DNA from: Senecio squalidus
Lineage: Eukaryota; Streptophyta; Magnoliopsida; Asterales; Asteraceae
Length of the DNA stretch: 64,000 nt
Assembly: GCA_910822075.1 (NCBI GenBank)
Contig: CAJVGC010000508.1
Location: forward strand, 1,798,001 to 1,862,000
Reading direction: 5' to 3'
The notes below the pieces were generated by a model that saw nothing but the letters and a program-made list of their open reading frames with translations, was not told where the DNA came from and made no database searches. The number at the start of each line of letters is the position of its first letter. Within the stretch, counting starts at the first letter, position 1. Position numbers and translations under genes: made by a program. This document shows positions 1-11,631 of the stretch, in pieces.

Positions 1-1995
1 GTTTCCGAGTCGTTTGTTAATACCTTTTTTCCTTCTGGTTATCCTTATAGGTGAGAGTTTATAAAACATAATTTCGTATCGAGTTATATGTTACTAATGT
101 GGTGTTTGGGATTGCTCTTATTTTAATATCGAAAGTATTTTTTTTTTCCAGACGTTCAAAAGCGGTTTTTTTAACGAAATCGCTATAAGCAGATAGGTTG
201 TTTAAATAAGCAAACCCAAAAAACCGCCTTAAAGTGTTATAACTTACGATACTAAAAATCTTTTACAGTGTTAATGAAGGATATCTTAGATACACACAAT
301 TCCGAGCGTTACAGCATTTCTCTAGTGCAGCATTATCCGTTTTATCAACTCAGGTGATTTTCATAATTCATAATTCCATTTTTTAAGAAATAAGTTGTTT
401 AGGGTTTATTCATTATTGATTGATATTACTCCTTTGCAGTCGTTGTTATATGCTGCGGGATTAAGACCTACACCTGCTCAAGCAACTGCTGTTAGTTGGG
501 TGAGAAATTACTTAAAATTTGCTTTTAACGAACATTAATGTTTCAGAAACATTTAATCAATTCTATTGTTTTTTTGAACAGATACTTAAAGACGGTATGC
601 AGCATGTGGGAAAGCTAATATGTAGCAATTTGGGCGCAAGGATGGATTCCGAGCCGAAACGGTGGCGGGTTTTTGGTTTGAATCGTTCCAATAAATATAA
701 CTTTTTTTTTGTTTACTTTATTGTTGAGAAATTGACTTTTGACGGGTTATTGTTTTGTAGCTGATGTGCTATATGATGTCGGCACTGGCTTGGAAGTTCT
801 TTCCCCGTTATGTCCTCAATTGTTTCTTGAAATGGCTGGTCTTGGAAATCTTGCGAAGGTAAATTAGTTATTATTAATTAATCATCCCCCCCCTCGTAAA
901 TTTACAAGGATTTTTTTTTGTTAAGCTGCCGCCTTTAATTGCTGTATTATTGAAAAATTCCGTGTTTTGTAATTTTACAGGGAATGGCAACGGTTGCTGC
1001 TAGAGCAACAAGATTACCGATCTATTCTTCATTTGCTAAAGAGGGAAATCTTAGTGACTTATATGCAAAAGGAGAGGCGATTTCTACTGTATTTAACGTG
1101 ATTGGTTTAGGTGCAGGAATTCAGTTAGTTTCTACCATTTGTTCATCAATGGAAGGAAAGGTACAATCTTACACGCTTTATTTCAAGAATATGCAGATCA
1201 ATTTTTTTTACAAGCTTTTTGGATTTTAATCTTTTATTGTTTTGATGTAGATGATTGTCGGATCTTTGCTTTCTGTAATACATGTTTATAGTACTTATGA
1301 AGAAATGCGAGCTGCTCCTATCAACACGTTGAATCCACAACGAACTGCAATGATCATAGAAGATTTCATAAAGGTTGGTAAAAATAGATACCTTATAATG
1401 AAATAATTTTAATATATCGATTTAGCTTTCTTTGATATTGAAAAGTGTACGATTATATGCTATTTCAAAATCTCTCTCGACAATAAACAATTTGAAGTTT
1501 CATCATTGTTCTACTAAAGTCGCTTGAACTTTATTTCAACCGCAAAAATGTTAAATTTACCTCTAATTGAACCGTGTGATTCAGACTGGAAAAGTATCAA
1601 GTCCTGCAGACCTAAGATACAAAGAAGACCTCTTTTTCCCCGGAAGAATCATAAAAGAAGCCGGAAGTGTAAAAGTGGGACGAGACTTGCACAAAGCAAT
1701 AAAGCCTTCAAGACTTAAGCAACTAAAAGAAATATTCCCAGACGAGAAATTTATTTTAAACATTGGAAACAGATCCACAAACATGGTGTTGGAGCAAAAC
1801 GCTAGCGGCGAAGATGCATTACGAGGGTGGCTGGTGGCAGCGTATGCCGCTCCGGCAGCAAACCGAGATATGGAATTGGAAGAGGCTTATGAAAAGATGA
1901 ATACGATGATGCCTACGTTATTGTCTGAATTACAAGCGAAAGGGTGGCATACTGATCGTTTTCTGGATGGAACAGGTAGTCGTTATGTTTTCTAG
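1..1995 (+). CDS. RUS6: ROOT UVB SENSITIVE family protein, RUS6-like (5' end missing)
   Basis: This is the 3' part of a gene for a DUF647/RUS protein; in Arabidopsis the family acts in UV-B sensing, auxin-related growth and vitamin B6-linked development. I read eight exons with GT-AG introns: 1-50, 269-353, 440-499, 582-675, 761-858, 981-1160, 1251-1373 and 1585-1995. Reading frames join cleanly at each junction. Diagnostic stretches are LYAAGLRPTPAQATAVSW, ILKDGMQHVGKLICSNLGAR, GMATVAARATRLPIYSSFAK, INTLNPQRTA and the C-terminal GEDALRGWLVAAYA. These match RUS6 better than the other RUS paralogs as I remember them, so the subfamily is inference while the family is secure. The start codon lies left of the window. 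The gene is tail-to-tail with the first 11S globulin gene. A MITE-like insert lies in the first visible intron. Confidence 0.9.
100..228. mobile_element. MITE-like insert in RUS6 intron
   Basis: The intron segment opens with GGTGTTTGGGATTGC and closes with the rough inverse GCAAACCCAAAAAACC. The same opening is found in a clearer inverted-repeat element at 58299-58527. The TIRs are imperfect and I could not fix a target duplication. Confidence 0.35.
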
Positions 1996-2611
1996 TTTTT
2001 CTTCTTTTGTAGTTACATGAACTTTATTTTTAGGTTCTATGTATATGCGTATTTTCGCTAAATTGTTATTTTCGCTAAATTGTTAAATGTGATTACTCAT
2101 TTAGTTAATGCAACCGCTAGGCACTATTGATCGAATTACTTTTTTGTTCGGGTCATGCATTGGATTTGGTATTAAAGGTTAGTGATACGAACCTTTCCCA
2201 TACTAGGTCCGTATCTATAAGTTAGGTGTAGAACTCACTCCAAAAAGCTAGCTTAAAGGAGGAGACACCTAGGCTTATAAACCACCAACCAATCCCATAC
2301 TTGGCTGATATGGAATCGTAACAGTTAGTTAGCAAGTCTTTCGGCTCAATATAGTGGATTAGATGGCATTATTTGTTTAATTCACAAACTTTAGGGCTCA
2401 CCGGATAAAATAAAACCTCCAAAAACGAAGTAGTAAATCTCGATATGACCAGAAAAGTTTACATACATACGAAAAGGGTCGTAGGTTCTTTTATTTATTC
2501 GTACAAGCATAGCATAGAAACAACCTCTTCGTTTTTTACATGGAAATCGATACTATTCAACACCATGCATATTATTTATTCATTAAGAAACTCGACGACC
2601 TACTTAAAACC
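1996..2611. other. Spacer between RUS6 3' end and 11S globulin gene 1
   Basis: It should hold the 3' UTRs of two convergent genes. No open frame of note. A stretch near 2240-2300 (CTCCAAAAAGCTAGCTT, then GGCTTATAAACCACCAACC) looks like a dispersed plant repeat, but I cannot delimit an element. Confidence 0.4.
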
Positions 2612-5600
2612 TTAAGCGTCCATCACCCGACCACCAGAGGTCCTACCAGTGTAGCCAAACAACAAAGTTTCCTGCCTATTATACTTAAGTTGTTGCGCCT
2701 CTTCTCTTGACATGCGGTATGAATACGCAAGGACGTCCACTGGCAATGCTCTCATGGCGGAGGTTTCTCCGGCCAATGTGTTGATCATTGCATTGTCGTT
2801 GGTCATGAAAGATATCCACCTACATCCTTGTCCGCCAGCTTGTTTCACAACCGCAAAGTTTTGTGGCACAATCACTAGTTGCTGTTCTTGGATTTGGTCG
2901 TTGAACACTGATACACCCTGGTCGTTCACAATCTGCACCCTCATGTTTCCGTTGGTCACGTAGATTATCTTGTGTGCGTTCATTATCCAGTGTGGTGCCA
3001 TTATTCCATGCTGCAAATGATAGGAAAAAGATAAAACCAAATTGAATTCACAACGCATTTTCATGATGTTTAGTAACATAATCGAAACTGTCAGTATATC
3101 TAAGTTTCGGCGACAATTTTTGAAAGATGAGAATAAGTTTATCATTTCCACTTTTAGCGACACCCGAAGTAACATTTTGAGTCACAAAATGGTCATAACT
3201 TATAAAAAACAGTTCTTTAGTTAGTTTTAGCGACACATTTTAATTTAGCGACACTTTTTGACATTTCATAGACTGTAATGTATTGGTAAAAATCATGCAT
3301 AGTTTCTCACAAATATTTTAGTTTCTTACCTCAAAGAGTTCACCACGCTCAGCGCCGAGTTGCAAAAATTCGAGAATGGGGAACTTTAAACTGTTAAGAT
3401 GGATGGACCTTCCAGCTTGCGGGTTGTAGAAATCGGCCTTTGAAGAATCATCAATGTTCGTCTTGAGCTTCATTGAGCAAATGGTTTCCTCTAAACCGTT
3501 CGATGGACCACGTCCACCTTGTTGCTGACCTTGTTGTTGTTGACGTCCAACGTGTTGCTGACCTTGTTGTTGACGTACACCTCGTTGCTGACGTTCTTGC
3601 TCCATGGAGGGTCGGATAATCTGAAGGCCTCTTTCGACCATGACAATGTGTCCTCTCCTGTCATCTTCACATCGGAGAGCCTCTGCAGTCTCTCGGTCTA
3701 CATTAAACGCCTCGGCGATGATTTCAACATCGAATCCTTGGAATATGTTGTTGGAACCCTTTTCTTGTGATTGGCTTTGTTGAGGACGTCCCCATGGTGA
3801 AAATGGTCGTCTTACTGGTGATTGTTGTTGGTTTTGTTGCATGTTTCCGGCGAGGAAGAATCTCTATAACAAGAAAAAGAATGGTTTTTTAATGATAAAG
3901 AAATGGTGACAATTTATATCGTAGTCTTGCAACGTACGTACTCAATATATATACACCCATCTTTTACGAGGATTTAACCCATTAACCATTGAAGGTAAAG
4001 GCTTTAGTTTGGGATTTTAATGACACTTTCTAAGAAAAAAATGTCATAAAAGATGAACACCGACACTTTTGTGACTGATTCTTTTATATAGCCGATGAGA
4101 AAATCTAACCTTAGCATTCCTCACCTTTGATGAAAGTTTCAATAATTTCCAAATTCTTGAATTTGACTTTTTAACCTTTTTAGTAACACTTTTAAAATAA
4201 CACAAATATAACAAAAAATTTATAATATTATGGTGGACCTCTAGTACAAGTTATAAACCTTTTGGTATTTATTTCCCAAAAATAAATACATATGTTAGTT
4301 TCAAAATAAATGTCTTTATAATAAAGGTTGATCGGAAGTAACCCAGACTTTCGTACATATTTCAATGTATGTGTCTATGTCATCCGTAATGAGCATCAAT
4401 GTACGGTAAAATATTTGTCCACAAATTACCCACAGATACTAGAGAACAGATTCAAACACAGGTACTAGAGAACAGATTCAAACACCTGACACTTTCTGTT
4501 ATACATGTGGGACTGGGCGTTTGTGGTGGTGGTACCGATTAAGCTCTCCTCAATTAGTATCTTTTATAGTATGCGATGCACTTTTCTAAATGTGTATGCG
4601 ACAACGAAATATTTACTTACCCTATGGTATTGGTCGAGTTGGTTAGCAAAGTTGGTGCTGTCTAGCAAACCAACGATCACAAGTTCTTCTTGTCCTTCAT
4701 TGTAGATCCAGTGTGCCGCTCCGGTGGGGATTGCGACTACATCGCCTTGTCGGAAATGGTTGATCTTCTGGTGTTTATCTTGGAAGAAGCTACCGCCTTT
4801 ACGTCCCTGAAATTGTTCTTGTGATACTTCATATGTCTCTGGGCAACCGGGCAACATCACTCCTTGAATACCATTTCCTATCATGACAAACAAAAAAGAT
4901 TAAAATCGTTGCAACGAATTGGTCATCTTTATGTATTATAAATTTGACTTTTAGTGACATTTCTACAAATTCTGACCGTTTTGTTAATAATTGTGTGTAT
5001 CTAACCCTCGTATTGCACAACCTTTATTTTGTATTTAACTCGTATTTTTTTTTTTTTTTACTTTTTATCACAAATGATATATGAAAAGGATTTTTTAAAG
5101 AAACTTTTAGTTTTTGAACGGGTTACACATCAGCAAAAATCCGGTCCATTTTGAAAAAATAAGTTAAATATATATGATAGATGTTCTAAAAATTTGATAC
5201 ACACAATTGCATAATTGCAAAATAGACAAAGTTTATTACACTTTATTTCGGTTAGTGCTTTATTTAGTTTTTGTGACATTTGATTTGATTTTCACCAATG
5301 ACATCTGTTTGGTTACATTTACATAAATGGAGAAAAATACATATTCATTATCATGTTAAAGTATGCATGTTTATAATTTTAGTTTGCATTATAAATAAGA
5401 AAAAATGATTTGTGCTGCTAACAGCGTGTAAGTAAATGTGGGTTTGGACCGCCCACAATTCATGTTTCCATATTTTGTTCGAGACACTGGGCGGTCCAAC
5501 CCACACTTACACGCATAATTTTTTTTTATAAATACTCGAAACTAGAGTACTTCTTTATTATATGTTTTCTACGAATGCGATATGTAACTTAACGTACCTT

Positions 5601-5895
5601 GTTCAACATAGAAAAGGATAGGTGTGTTCGTGTACGAAGGCAAAAGAAGTCCTCTCGGTTGAATCAAGTGTCGAAGCACCTCCACTCCGGCACACTTAAA
5701 CTGTTGTTCATTCGAGTCAAAAAACTCGGTAAACCCTCCTTCAGATTGAAACCTTTGGTTCGGTTCAAGAGCATTGATTCTTCCAATCTGACACTCGTTT
5801 TTCGACTGGAAAGAACCTTGACACGACTGATCTCGAGCAAAGCAACCGTGAACGACGAGTAGCAAGAAGCTTAAAGAAAGAAAGAGTTTAGCCAT
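2612..5895 (-). CDS. 11S globulin seed storage protein, four-exon paralog (gene 1)
   Basis: Encodes a legumin-type storage protein deposited as hexamers in seed protein storage vacuoles. Exons (- strand order): 5895-5598, 4877-4621, 3863-3330 and 3010-2612, giving about 495 residues, normal for the family. Visible parts: signal peptide (residues 1-20, ending GCFA), the cysteine pair C35/C68, C111 in GCPETYE, RFFLAGN at the exon 3 start, a Gln-rich linker, and the Asn-Gly processing site N307-G308 (PSNGLEET) followed by C314, which would form the acidic-basic interchain disulfide. The second cupin begins at HGIMAPHW. Intron 3 lies between GELFE and HGIMAPHW, the classical legumin position. Gene 1 is clearly diverged from genes 2 and 3 and has a different C-terminus (SGGRVMDA). 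It is oriented head-to-tail with them. Confidence 0.95.
5425..5517. repeat. Foldback repeat in intron 1 of 11S gene 1
   Basis: GCGTGTAAGTAAATGTGGG plus TTTGGACCGCCCA is answered about 30 bases later by its inverse (GGGCGGTCCAACCCACACTT then ACACGC). The arms are about 30 bp with small indels. It is probably a tiny foldback MITE. Confidence 0.65.
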
Positions 5896-6019
5896 GGTGG
5901 TGGTTTGTGGTGGTGTGATGGTGCATTGTGGTGGTATTTATGGTGGTGAAAGGTGGCTTAGGTGGTGACACATAAGGTGAAAGTGTCAGGAAAAGTATAG
6001 ACAAGTTGCAAATTGCATG
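5896..6019 (-). promoter_or_regulatory. Promoter of 11S gene 1: TATA-like box and RY motif
   Basis: On the - strand, ATAAATA lies at 5935-5941, about 40 bp upstream of the ATG. An RY element CATGCA lies at 6014-6019. RY motifs are bound by B3 regulators (ABI3/FUS3/LEC2) in seed storage genes. That role is family knowledge applied here; the positions are read directly. Confidence 0.6.
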
Positions 6020-6105
6020 GAATGTAAAGATGACTAGGTTACACCTCAAGTGATTGTGGGGTTGTGGTTTTTTGCATACAACGGTGGGAATGGTTTTCTG
6101 TCTTT

Positions 6106-6109
<4 letters not shown>

Positions 6110-6179
<70 letters not shown>
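6110..6179. repeat. (TA)n microsatellite, first of a triplet
   Basis: About 70 bp of uninterrupted TA dinucleotides. It abuts the left end of the inverted-repeat element at 6180-6554. Confidence 0.95.
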
Positions 6180-6181
<2 letters not shown>

Positions 6182-6552
6182 TCGGCTCTTGTAAAACAAA
6201 CCTTAAGGTAAAATAAGTAAAAAAAAATTAAAAAATAATTTATAACGTTAGATATTTTGGATTATCGTTCATTTTAACCATATCTCAAACTTTAAAAAAC
6301 AAAGTTTTGTTGTACATCATAAAATGAGTAGTTTTACCGTTGTGCATCAAATTTGAATATTTATTACACAAAAACAAAGAATTTGATGCACAGTCCATAA
6401 ACGACATATATTTTGATGTATATCAAAACTTGCTTTTTTAAAGTTTGTTATAATTGAATAAATAAACATAATACAAAATTACACATATAATAAATTATTT
6501 TTTCATATTTTTTTACTTATTTTACTTTAAGTTTTGGTTTATAAGAACCTCT

Positions 6553-6554
<2 letters not shown>
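6180..6554. mobile_element. TIR element (MITE 1) embedded in (TA)n
   Basis: This 375-bp noncoding element begins GGTCGGCTCTTGTAAAAC and ends with the inverse of GGAGAGGTTCTTATAAACC. The arms continue through AAGTAAAATAAGTAAAAAAA, about 47 bp in all with mismatches. It is flanked on both sides only by (TA)n, so the target duplication is hidden in the microsatellite. Confidence 0.8.

Positions 6555-6636
<82 letters not shown>
6555..6636. repeat. (TA)n microsatellite between two MITEs
   Basis: About 82 bp of TA dinucleotides separating two unrelated inverted-repeat elements. Confidence 0.95.
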
Positions 6637-6638
<2 letters not shown>

Positions 6639-7027
6639 GGAAATGAATATGGAGCTGTTACACATGTAAGCTTACATGCGAAACTCATTAAAAACTACGT
6701 CGTTTTATGGTTTAAATGTTTTTCAACGCTTGATTTGTCATATATTCATCGAGGGAGAGGTGATCCCCAAAATGCAGGGGGTCAATGTTTATTATGAAGA
6801 AGTTATAAAAAGTGACTTCGATAGATGCCCAGTGATGAGAAAAAAACTTATATTTTTGAAAGACACTATGAATGAAGAAAAAGCTGTGAATAGATAAAAA
6901 TTTGTAAAGTTAGTTTAATAAATATGATTTAAATTATATAGATTTGAAGAATTTTTAACAAAACGACGCATTTTTTGATTAGTTTTGCATGTAAGCTTAC
7001 ATGTGTAACAGCCCCATATTCACTTTT

Positions 7028-7029
<2 letters not shown>
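6637..7029. mobile_element. Long-TIR element (MITE 2) embedded in (TA)n
   Basis: A 393-bp element whose first and last roughly 70 bp are inverted copies: 6637-6708 against 6958-7029. Both contain TGTTACACATGTAAGCTTAC and the core CGTCGTTTT. The interior holds no convincing gene; a short frame across it is chance. It is flanked by (TA)n on both sides. Its ends are unrelated to those of MITE 1. Confidence 0.85.

Positions 7030-7113
<84 letters not shown>
7030..7113. repeat. (TA)n microsatellite, third of the triplet
   Basis: About 84 bp of TA dinucleotides bordering the right end of MITE 2. Confidence 0.95.
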
Positions 7114-7117
<4 letters not shown>

Positions 7118-8389
7118 GACTTTATGTGTTAGAAATAGTTTATGACATGGACGATTTTTATAGTTTATTATGATTAAAGTTATATAAACACCGAAAGAAG
7201 ATGGTTAGATTATTAACAAGGTGACCGGATTCTTAAACAAAAAATCATCTCTTGATGGGAGACGGTTTCTAGCCATCCTCCAAGAAAAAAATGCAAATCT
7301 ATTTTGGGGCGAGGTCGTTGTTCAACGAGTAATATCACCACTTGCGACCAGGAAATTGCTTACAACTATCTCGGAAATGAAATTAACAGAGAAAATTCGA
7401 GCATTATCTAATAAAAATTCCCAAGTCTCTTGCTTAGCTTACTAGTTGTTAATTCAAGTTGGCGTTTAAAAAATTGATTCCACGTTGCCTTGTTTTTTTA
7501 CTCACTTAGTTATCCTTGTTTCATTTCCATTTTGTCCTAATATTTGATAATTTTTCATATTTCATGAGCAGAGAGAACGTTAACTTTTTTGGGTAAATTA
7601 TGTCTATGATTTATTTTAAATTTCACATTTCGTGTTTAAATTTAAAAACTTACACCATTAATTAGTTTATCTATGGAAACTAATTACATTTTACATCTCT
7701 ATCTTGATAATATTTATTTTAGGAACAAAATGTATAATTAATTTATGACGATTTTAACGATTATTTATGACAGATGTCCATTTTAAAGACGAAAAGGATA
7801 ATAGTTTCCATACGATTTATGTAAGTAAATATATTTTTTAAAATTTTTAAATTTTTAAATTTTTTCAAATAAAGACTCATATTCACTAGCAATAGCAAGT
7901 AATCCCAAGTATCCATTCAATTGACAAAGTTGGCCCAAAACTAGAAATTGCAATGTTAAAAGAAAAAATGAAACAAAGACACTATTTTAAAATAAAACCT
8001 CTTATAGAAAAAACTATAACAAAGATGACTCCTAATCACTCAAACCTTAAATAAAGACTCATTTTATAAAATAAAGACTCATTTTATAACTAACGAGGGT
8101 GTTCGCACGTTGCTGAGATTTTATAGAATTTTGATTTTCGTGTTCATGTTTCTGGAGAAGTTTAACTTAAAAACAAAATATTGTGTAGCTATGTTTTGAA
8201 ACTTATATTTATAGCAATAGGTGGAACTGTTTTGTTAACAAACACCAGGTTGAATAAAACTTGAGATTTATTTAGCCATACATTACTCGTACATTACTCA
8301 TACATTACTCATCTATGATACAACTCTCTTATTACAGCCTTTATTCGTCAAACCCTAAAACAGGCTGCATACATACACATACACTCGAC
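7114..8389. other. Spacer between MITE cluster and 11S gene 2
   Basis: AT-rich. The only longer frame (7221-7445, +, 74 codons, GTG start) includes NANLFWGEVV and a Lys/Leu-rich tail that faintly recalls the C-terminal part of sterol glucosyltransferases, too weakly to call. On the - strand AATAAA at 8340-8345 is a plausible poly(A) signal for 11S gene 2. Confidence 0.35.
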
Positions 8390-10798
8390 TTAAGCCGAAG
8401 CCCTCCCTTGGCTCCTAGAATAACTTGGGCTAAGCAAAACAGCTTGTTCCTGACTATTCTTCAACCTTTGAGCTTCATCTAGTGACAACTGATATGCATT
8501 TGCAACCACATCAACTGGCATGCTCCTAATCGCTGACAAACGACCAGCAAGGTTTGATGTGATCGCATTGTCATTAGTCCTGAAAGAAATCCACCTACAC
8601 CCTTGTTCACCAGCTCTCCTGATTGTTGCAAAGTTTTGTGGGATAACTACCACCTGTCCCTCTTGGAGATCGTTGTTGAAAACAGAGTTTCCTTCATTGT
8701 TGACAATTTGTAACCTCATGTTTCCGTGAGTTATGTAGATGAGAGTGTGTGCGTTTAGTGTCCAGTGTGGTGCGTGAATCGCGTTGGGGTAGAGTTCGCC
8801 TCTTTCTGCGCTGAGTTGGAGAAGTTGAAGAATGGGGAATTTTAGATTGTTGAGGTTTGTAAGACGACCGGCTTGTGGGTTCACAAAATCGGCTTGAGTT
8901 GGGTTATCGATGTTTTCTTTTAGTTTCAAACTGCAAATGGTTTCTTCTAAACCGTTGCTATGTCCGCTTCCACCACGTCCTCCTTGTTGTTGTCCTGGTT
9001 GTTGTCCTGGTTGTTGTTGTTGCGGTCGTGCTCGTGATTGTTCTTGTTGGTGTTGTTGTTGTGGACTTATGATTTTTAGGTCTTGTCCAGCGTTAACAAT
9101 GTGACCTCTTTGGTCTCTTTGTCCTTGAAGGCTCTCGGCGGTTTCCCTGTCCACATTGAAAACTTCTGCTAGGATCTCAGCATCGAAACCGTTAAAGATG
9201 TTGCCTGTCTCCTGATCGGATTGCTCCTGGCCACGGCTTGGATGTTGTCCTTGACCTTGTGTGCGTGGTTGATCTCGACCTCTGATTGGGAATCGTCCCT
9301 TACCTTGTTGACCTTGTTGTTGTTGTTGTTGTTGGCCTTGAGCATAAGGGTTTCCCGCGAGGAAGAATCTCTGAAAGATTAGTAAAAAACCGATTAGTTT
9401 AATTTAGACCTTTCTTTATTCTTTTAGTTGCTTATTTTTTTGCCCTATAGTGTATATTACAAGAAAATTGCCATTAGTGACTACACATATATAGAAAAAC
9501 ATGATAAGTATGAAAAATGTCAATAAAACTCGAACTGGTTGTCACTAAAGTGTGACTAAGAACTAAGAAGTCGCCAGTAAAGACTAATCGTCTACAATGA
9601 CACAAAACTTCTTACACATTTGTTTAAAAGTTGTCACTAAAATCCAAAGGTATTCGCCTTTTGTTGCATGTTTCTAAGAAATGTCACAAAAAACTTAAAC
9701 CTAAATTAAAGACCTAGCACAATGAAACTACGTACCCTTTGGTTTTGATCAAGCTGGTTAGCGGCGTTCTGAGTGTCGAAGAAGACCACGACTACAAGCT
9801 CATCACTACCGTCGTTGTAAACCCAATGAGCTGCACCGGCAGGAACTGCAAGTACATCACCTTGCTTCAAGTTCTCTACCTTTTGATGACGATCTTGAAA
9901 GCTTTGTTGTCTGGTTTCGCGAGAATACTGTTGCTGCTCCGGGGTATATTCATAGGTTTCAGGACATCCGGGTAGTATAACTCCATGAACACCACTTCCT
10001 GAAACAACATATCATAAATAGTAACTTTACATTTTGTATTGGTTTATATTATAGTGGCTCATTGATCAGAAGGTTATGGGTTTAAGTTTCGTCGAAGACA
10101 ATTGTATGAATTATATAGTGTGTTTGTATTATTTGTTTTTAAAAAAAAAAAGTTTACATGAGCGACAGTTTTAAACAAATTAAACGAAGTCACAAAGGTT
10201 AAATATTTGTTTCTTTTCATGACTAGACTTGTATCTTTTAAGTCTAGATAATAATAATCTCGTAGCTAAAACATAAAGATAAGTATCTAAAAATAAAAGT
10301 TGACGCTACAAATACTTCTATAAAGATGATTATTAGTCAAAGTATAACGGAATAATGTTTGTCTAACATTTGTAACCATAATCTTAAGAGTTGTTGTTAT
10401 CAAAATTTTTTAAAAGTAAAGTATATTAAACTAGAATTTTCGTTTTAGAAAAACTAAGTTTACTTTAAATATTAATTGAACAAGAAATATATATTTGTAC
10501 CTCTTTCTACAAAGACCAAAAGTGGAGCATTAACATACGAAGGCAAGAAAAGTCCACCAGCCTGAATCCGATGTCGAACAAAGTCGACTCCGGCACACTG
10601 AAACTGCTGGTTATTGTTATCCCAAATCTCAGTCACACCAGCTTCAGCTTGGACAGTATACACCGGTTCAAGCGCTTCGATGTTTCGAAGTTGACAAACA
10701 TTCTGTCGCTGTTGTTGGTGTTGGTGTTGGTGTTGTTGGCGAGCAAGGGAGGTGGAAAAGAGAAGAAAGAAAGCAATAAGCAAAGGTTTGTAAGCCAT
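8390..10798 (-). CDS. 11S globulin seed storage protein, three-exon paralog (gene 2)
   Basis: A legumin-type seed storage protein of about 513 residues. Exons (- strand order): 10798-10501, 9998-9736 and 9370-8390. The start is MAYKPLLIAFFLLFSTSLA, a signal peptide of about 19 residues; the longer upstream frames run through the promoter and are not used. Visible parts: GCPETYEY, QGDVLAVPAGAAHWVYN of the first cupin, RFFLAGN at the exon 3 start, a long Gln-rich variable linker, N326-G327 cleavage site (HSNGLEETIC), and GELYPNAIHAPHW running uninterrupted into the second cupin, so intron 3 is absent. C-terminus is SQGRASA. Gene 3 is the closest relative in every part. Intron 1 carries a tRNA-like SINE piece also found in gene 3; intron 2 carries CACTA-like sequence. 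Codons are read intact with no frameshift. Confidence 0.95.
9460..9712. mobile_element. CACTA-like MITE remnant in intron 2 of 11S gene 2
   Basis: The segment begins near TATTACAAGAAAATTGCC and holds repeated TAGTGAC/GTCACTAAA motifs, like the better-preserved CACTA-type element at 14157-14462. Only one end is recognisable. Confidence 0.4.
10046..10135. mobile_element. SINE-like fragment in intron 1 of 11S gene 2
   Basis: TAGTGGCTCATTGATC followed by GGGTTTAAGTTTCG resembles a degenerate tRNA-type A box and B box. A homologous piece lies at the same intron position in gene 3 (17128-17225), so the insertion predates their duplication. Confidence 0.45.
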
Positions 10799-10968
10799 TG
10801 TGAAGAAGATGGTGTGGCGAATTGAGAATGCAAAGTAGGGTTTTATAGTTGATGAAAATGGAGGAGGGATTGACATGTAATGAGTAATGGCATGGATAAA
10901 TGAACACATAGGCCTGAGAAATCATACATGTATGTATACATGTGTAAAAGTGTGTTTGTATTTGCATG
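10799..10968 (-). promoter_or_regulatory. Promoter of 11S gene 2: TATA box and RY motif
   Basis: On the - strand TATAAAA lies at 10841-10847, about 43 bp before the ATG, and CATGCA (RY) at 10963-10968. The leader and TATA region (TTCTCAATTCGCCACACC and neighbours) are almost identical to those of gene 3. Confidence 0.7.
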
Positions 10969-11033
10969 AAGATGAATATCATGATAAGGATAAATTGAAA
11001 CATGATGAACAATCACTCATAATTATGCTAGAT

Positions 11034-11622
11034 GCATTCTAGCTAGACAAGGTGCATATAACTTGGGAATGATAAAACCATCCGAAACTGATGGGAAAAA
11101 TCGAAACTCGAGATAGTTGGGTCGAATTCGGAGGCGAGTTGGCGGGTTTGAAGGCGGGTATGGGCACAAAAATATTTTTTTTGCGGGTTTGGGTATGGAT
11201 ATGGATTTTGTCAAATACCCGCCAGATTATCCTTATCCGTACCCATGCCCGTACCCATACACATATTAAGTCTTTTTTTTCTTTTTTATTTATAAAAGAT
11301 ACATATTACTAATAATAACTTTTTATATTATATACTCTAATTAATTTCACATAACTTAAATTATATCCTTTAAAATAATCGTTTAAAATTTTTGAAATGT
11401 CGATAATGAATTAGGTATTTTGCTGGATTTTAGTAATTCGTTAAGAATTTTTTTTATCCCTAACTAGACATTTTGTCTAGTATAAATGTAAATGGGTATA
11501 CCCAATACCCGTGGGGATTTCCGAAAAACCGATGGATAAAACTATATGGATATCCGATAGGTATTGAGTTGGATATTGGTATGAGTTTTATAAATGGATG
11601 CGGGTAAGGCGTGAGATGACAT
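11034..11622. other. Spacer with GGGTA-rich repeat
   Basis: The stretch is dominated by variants of GCGGGTTTGGGTATGG and, further on, the inverse-like TACCCATGCCCGTACCC. This is typical of a dispersed plant MITE family, but ends and a target duplication could not be fixed. Confidence 0.4.
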
Positions 11623-11631
11623 ATTATTTAA

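Noticed and set aside
6534..6797. Open frame with alternating Tyr-Ile
   Set aside because: It is the (TA)n microsatellite read as codons and runs into the MITE; the same applies to the frame at 49607-49939.
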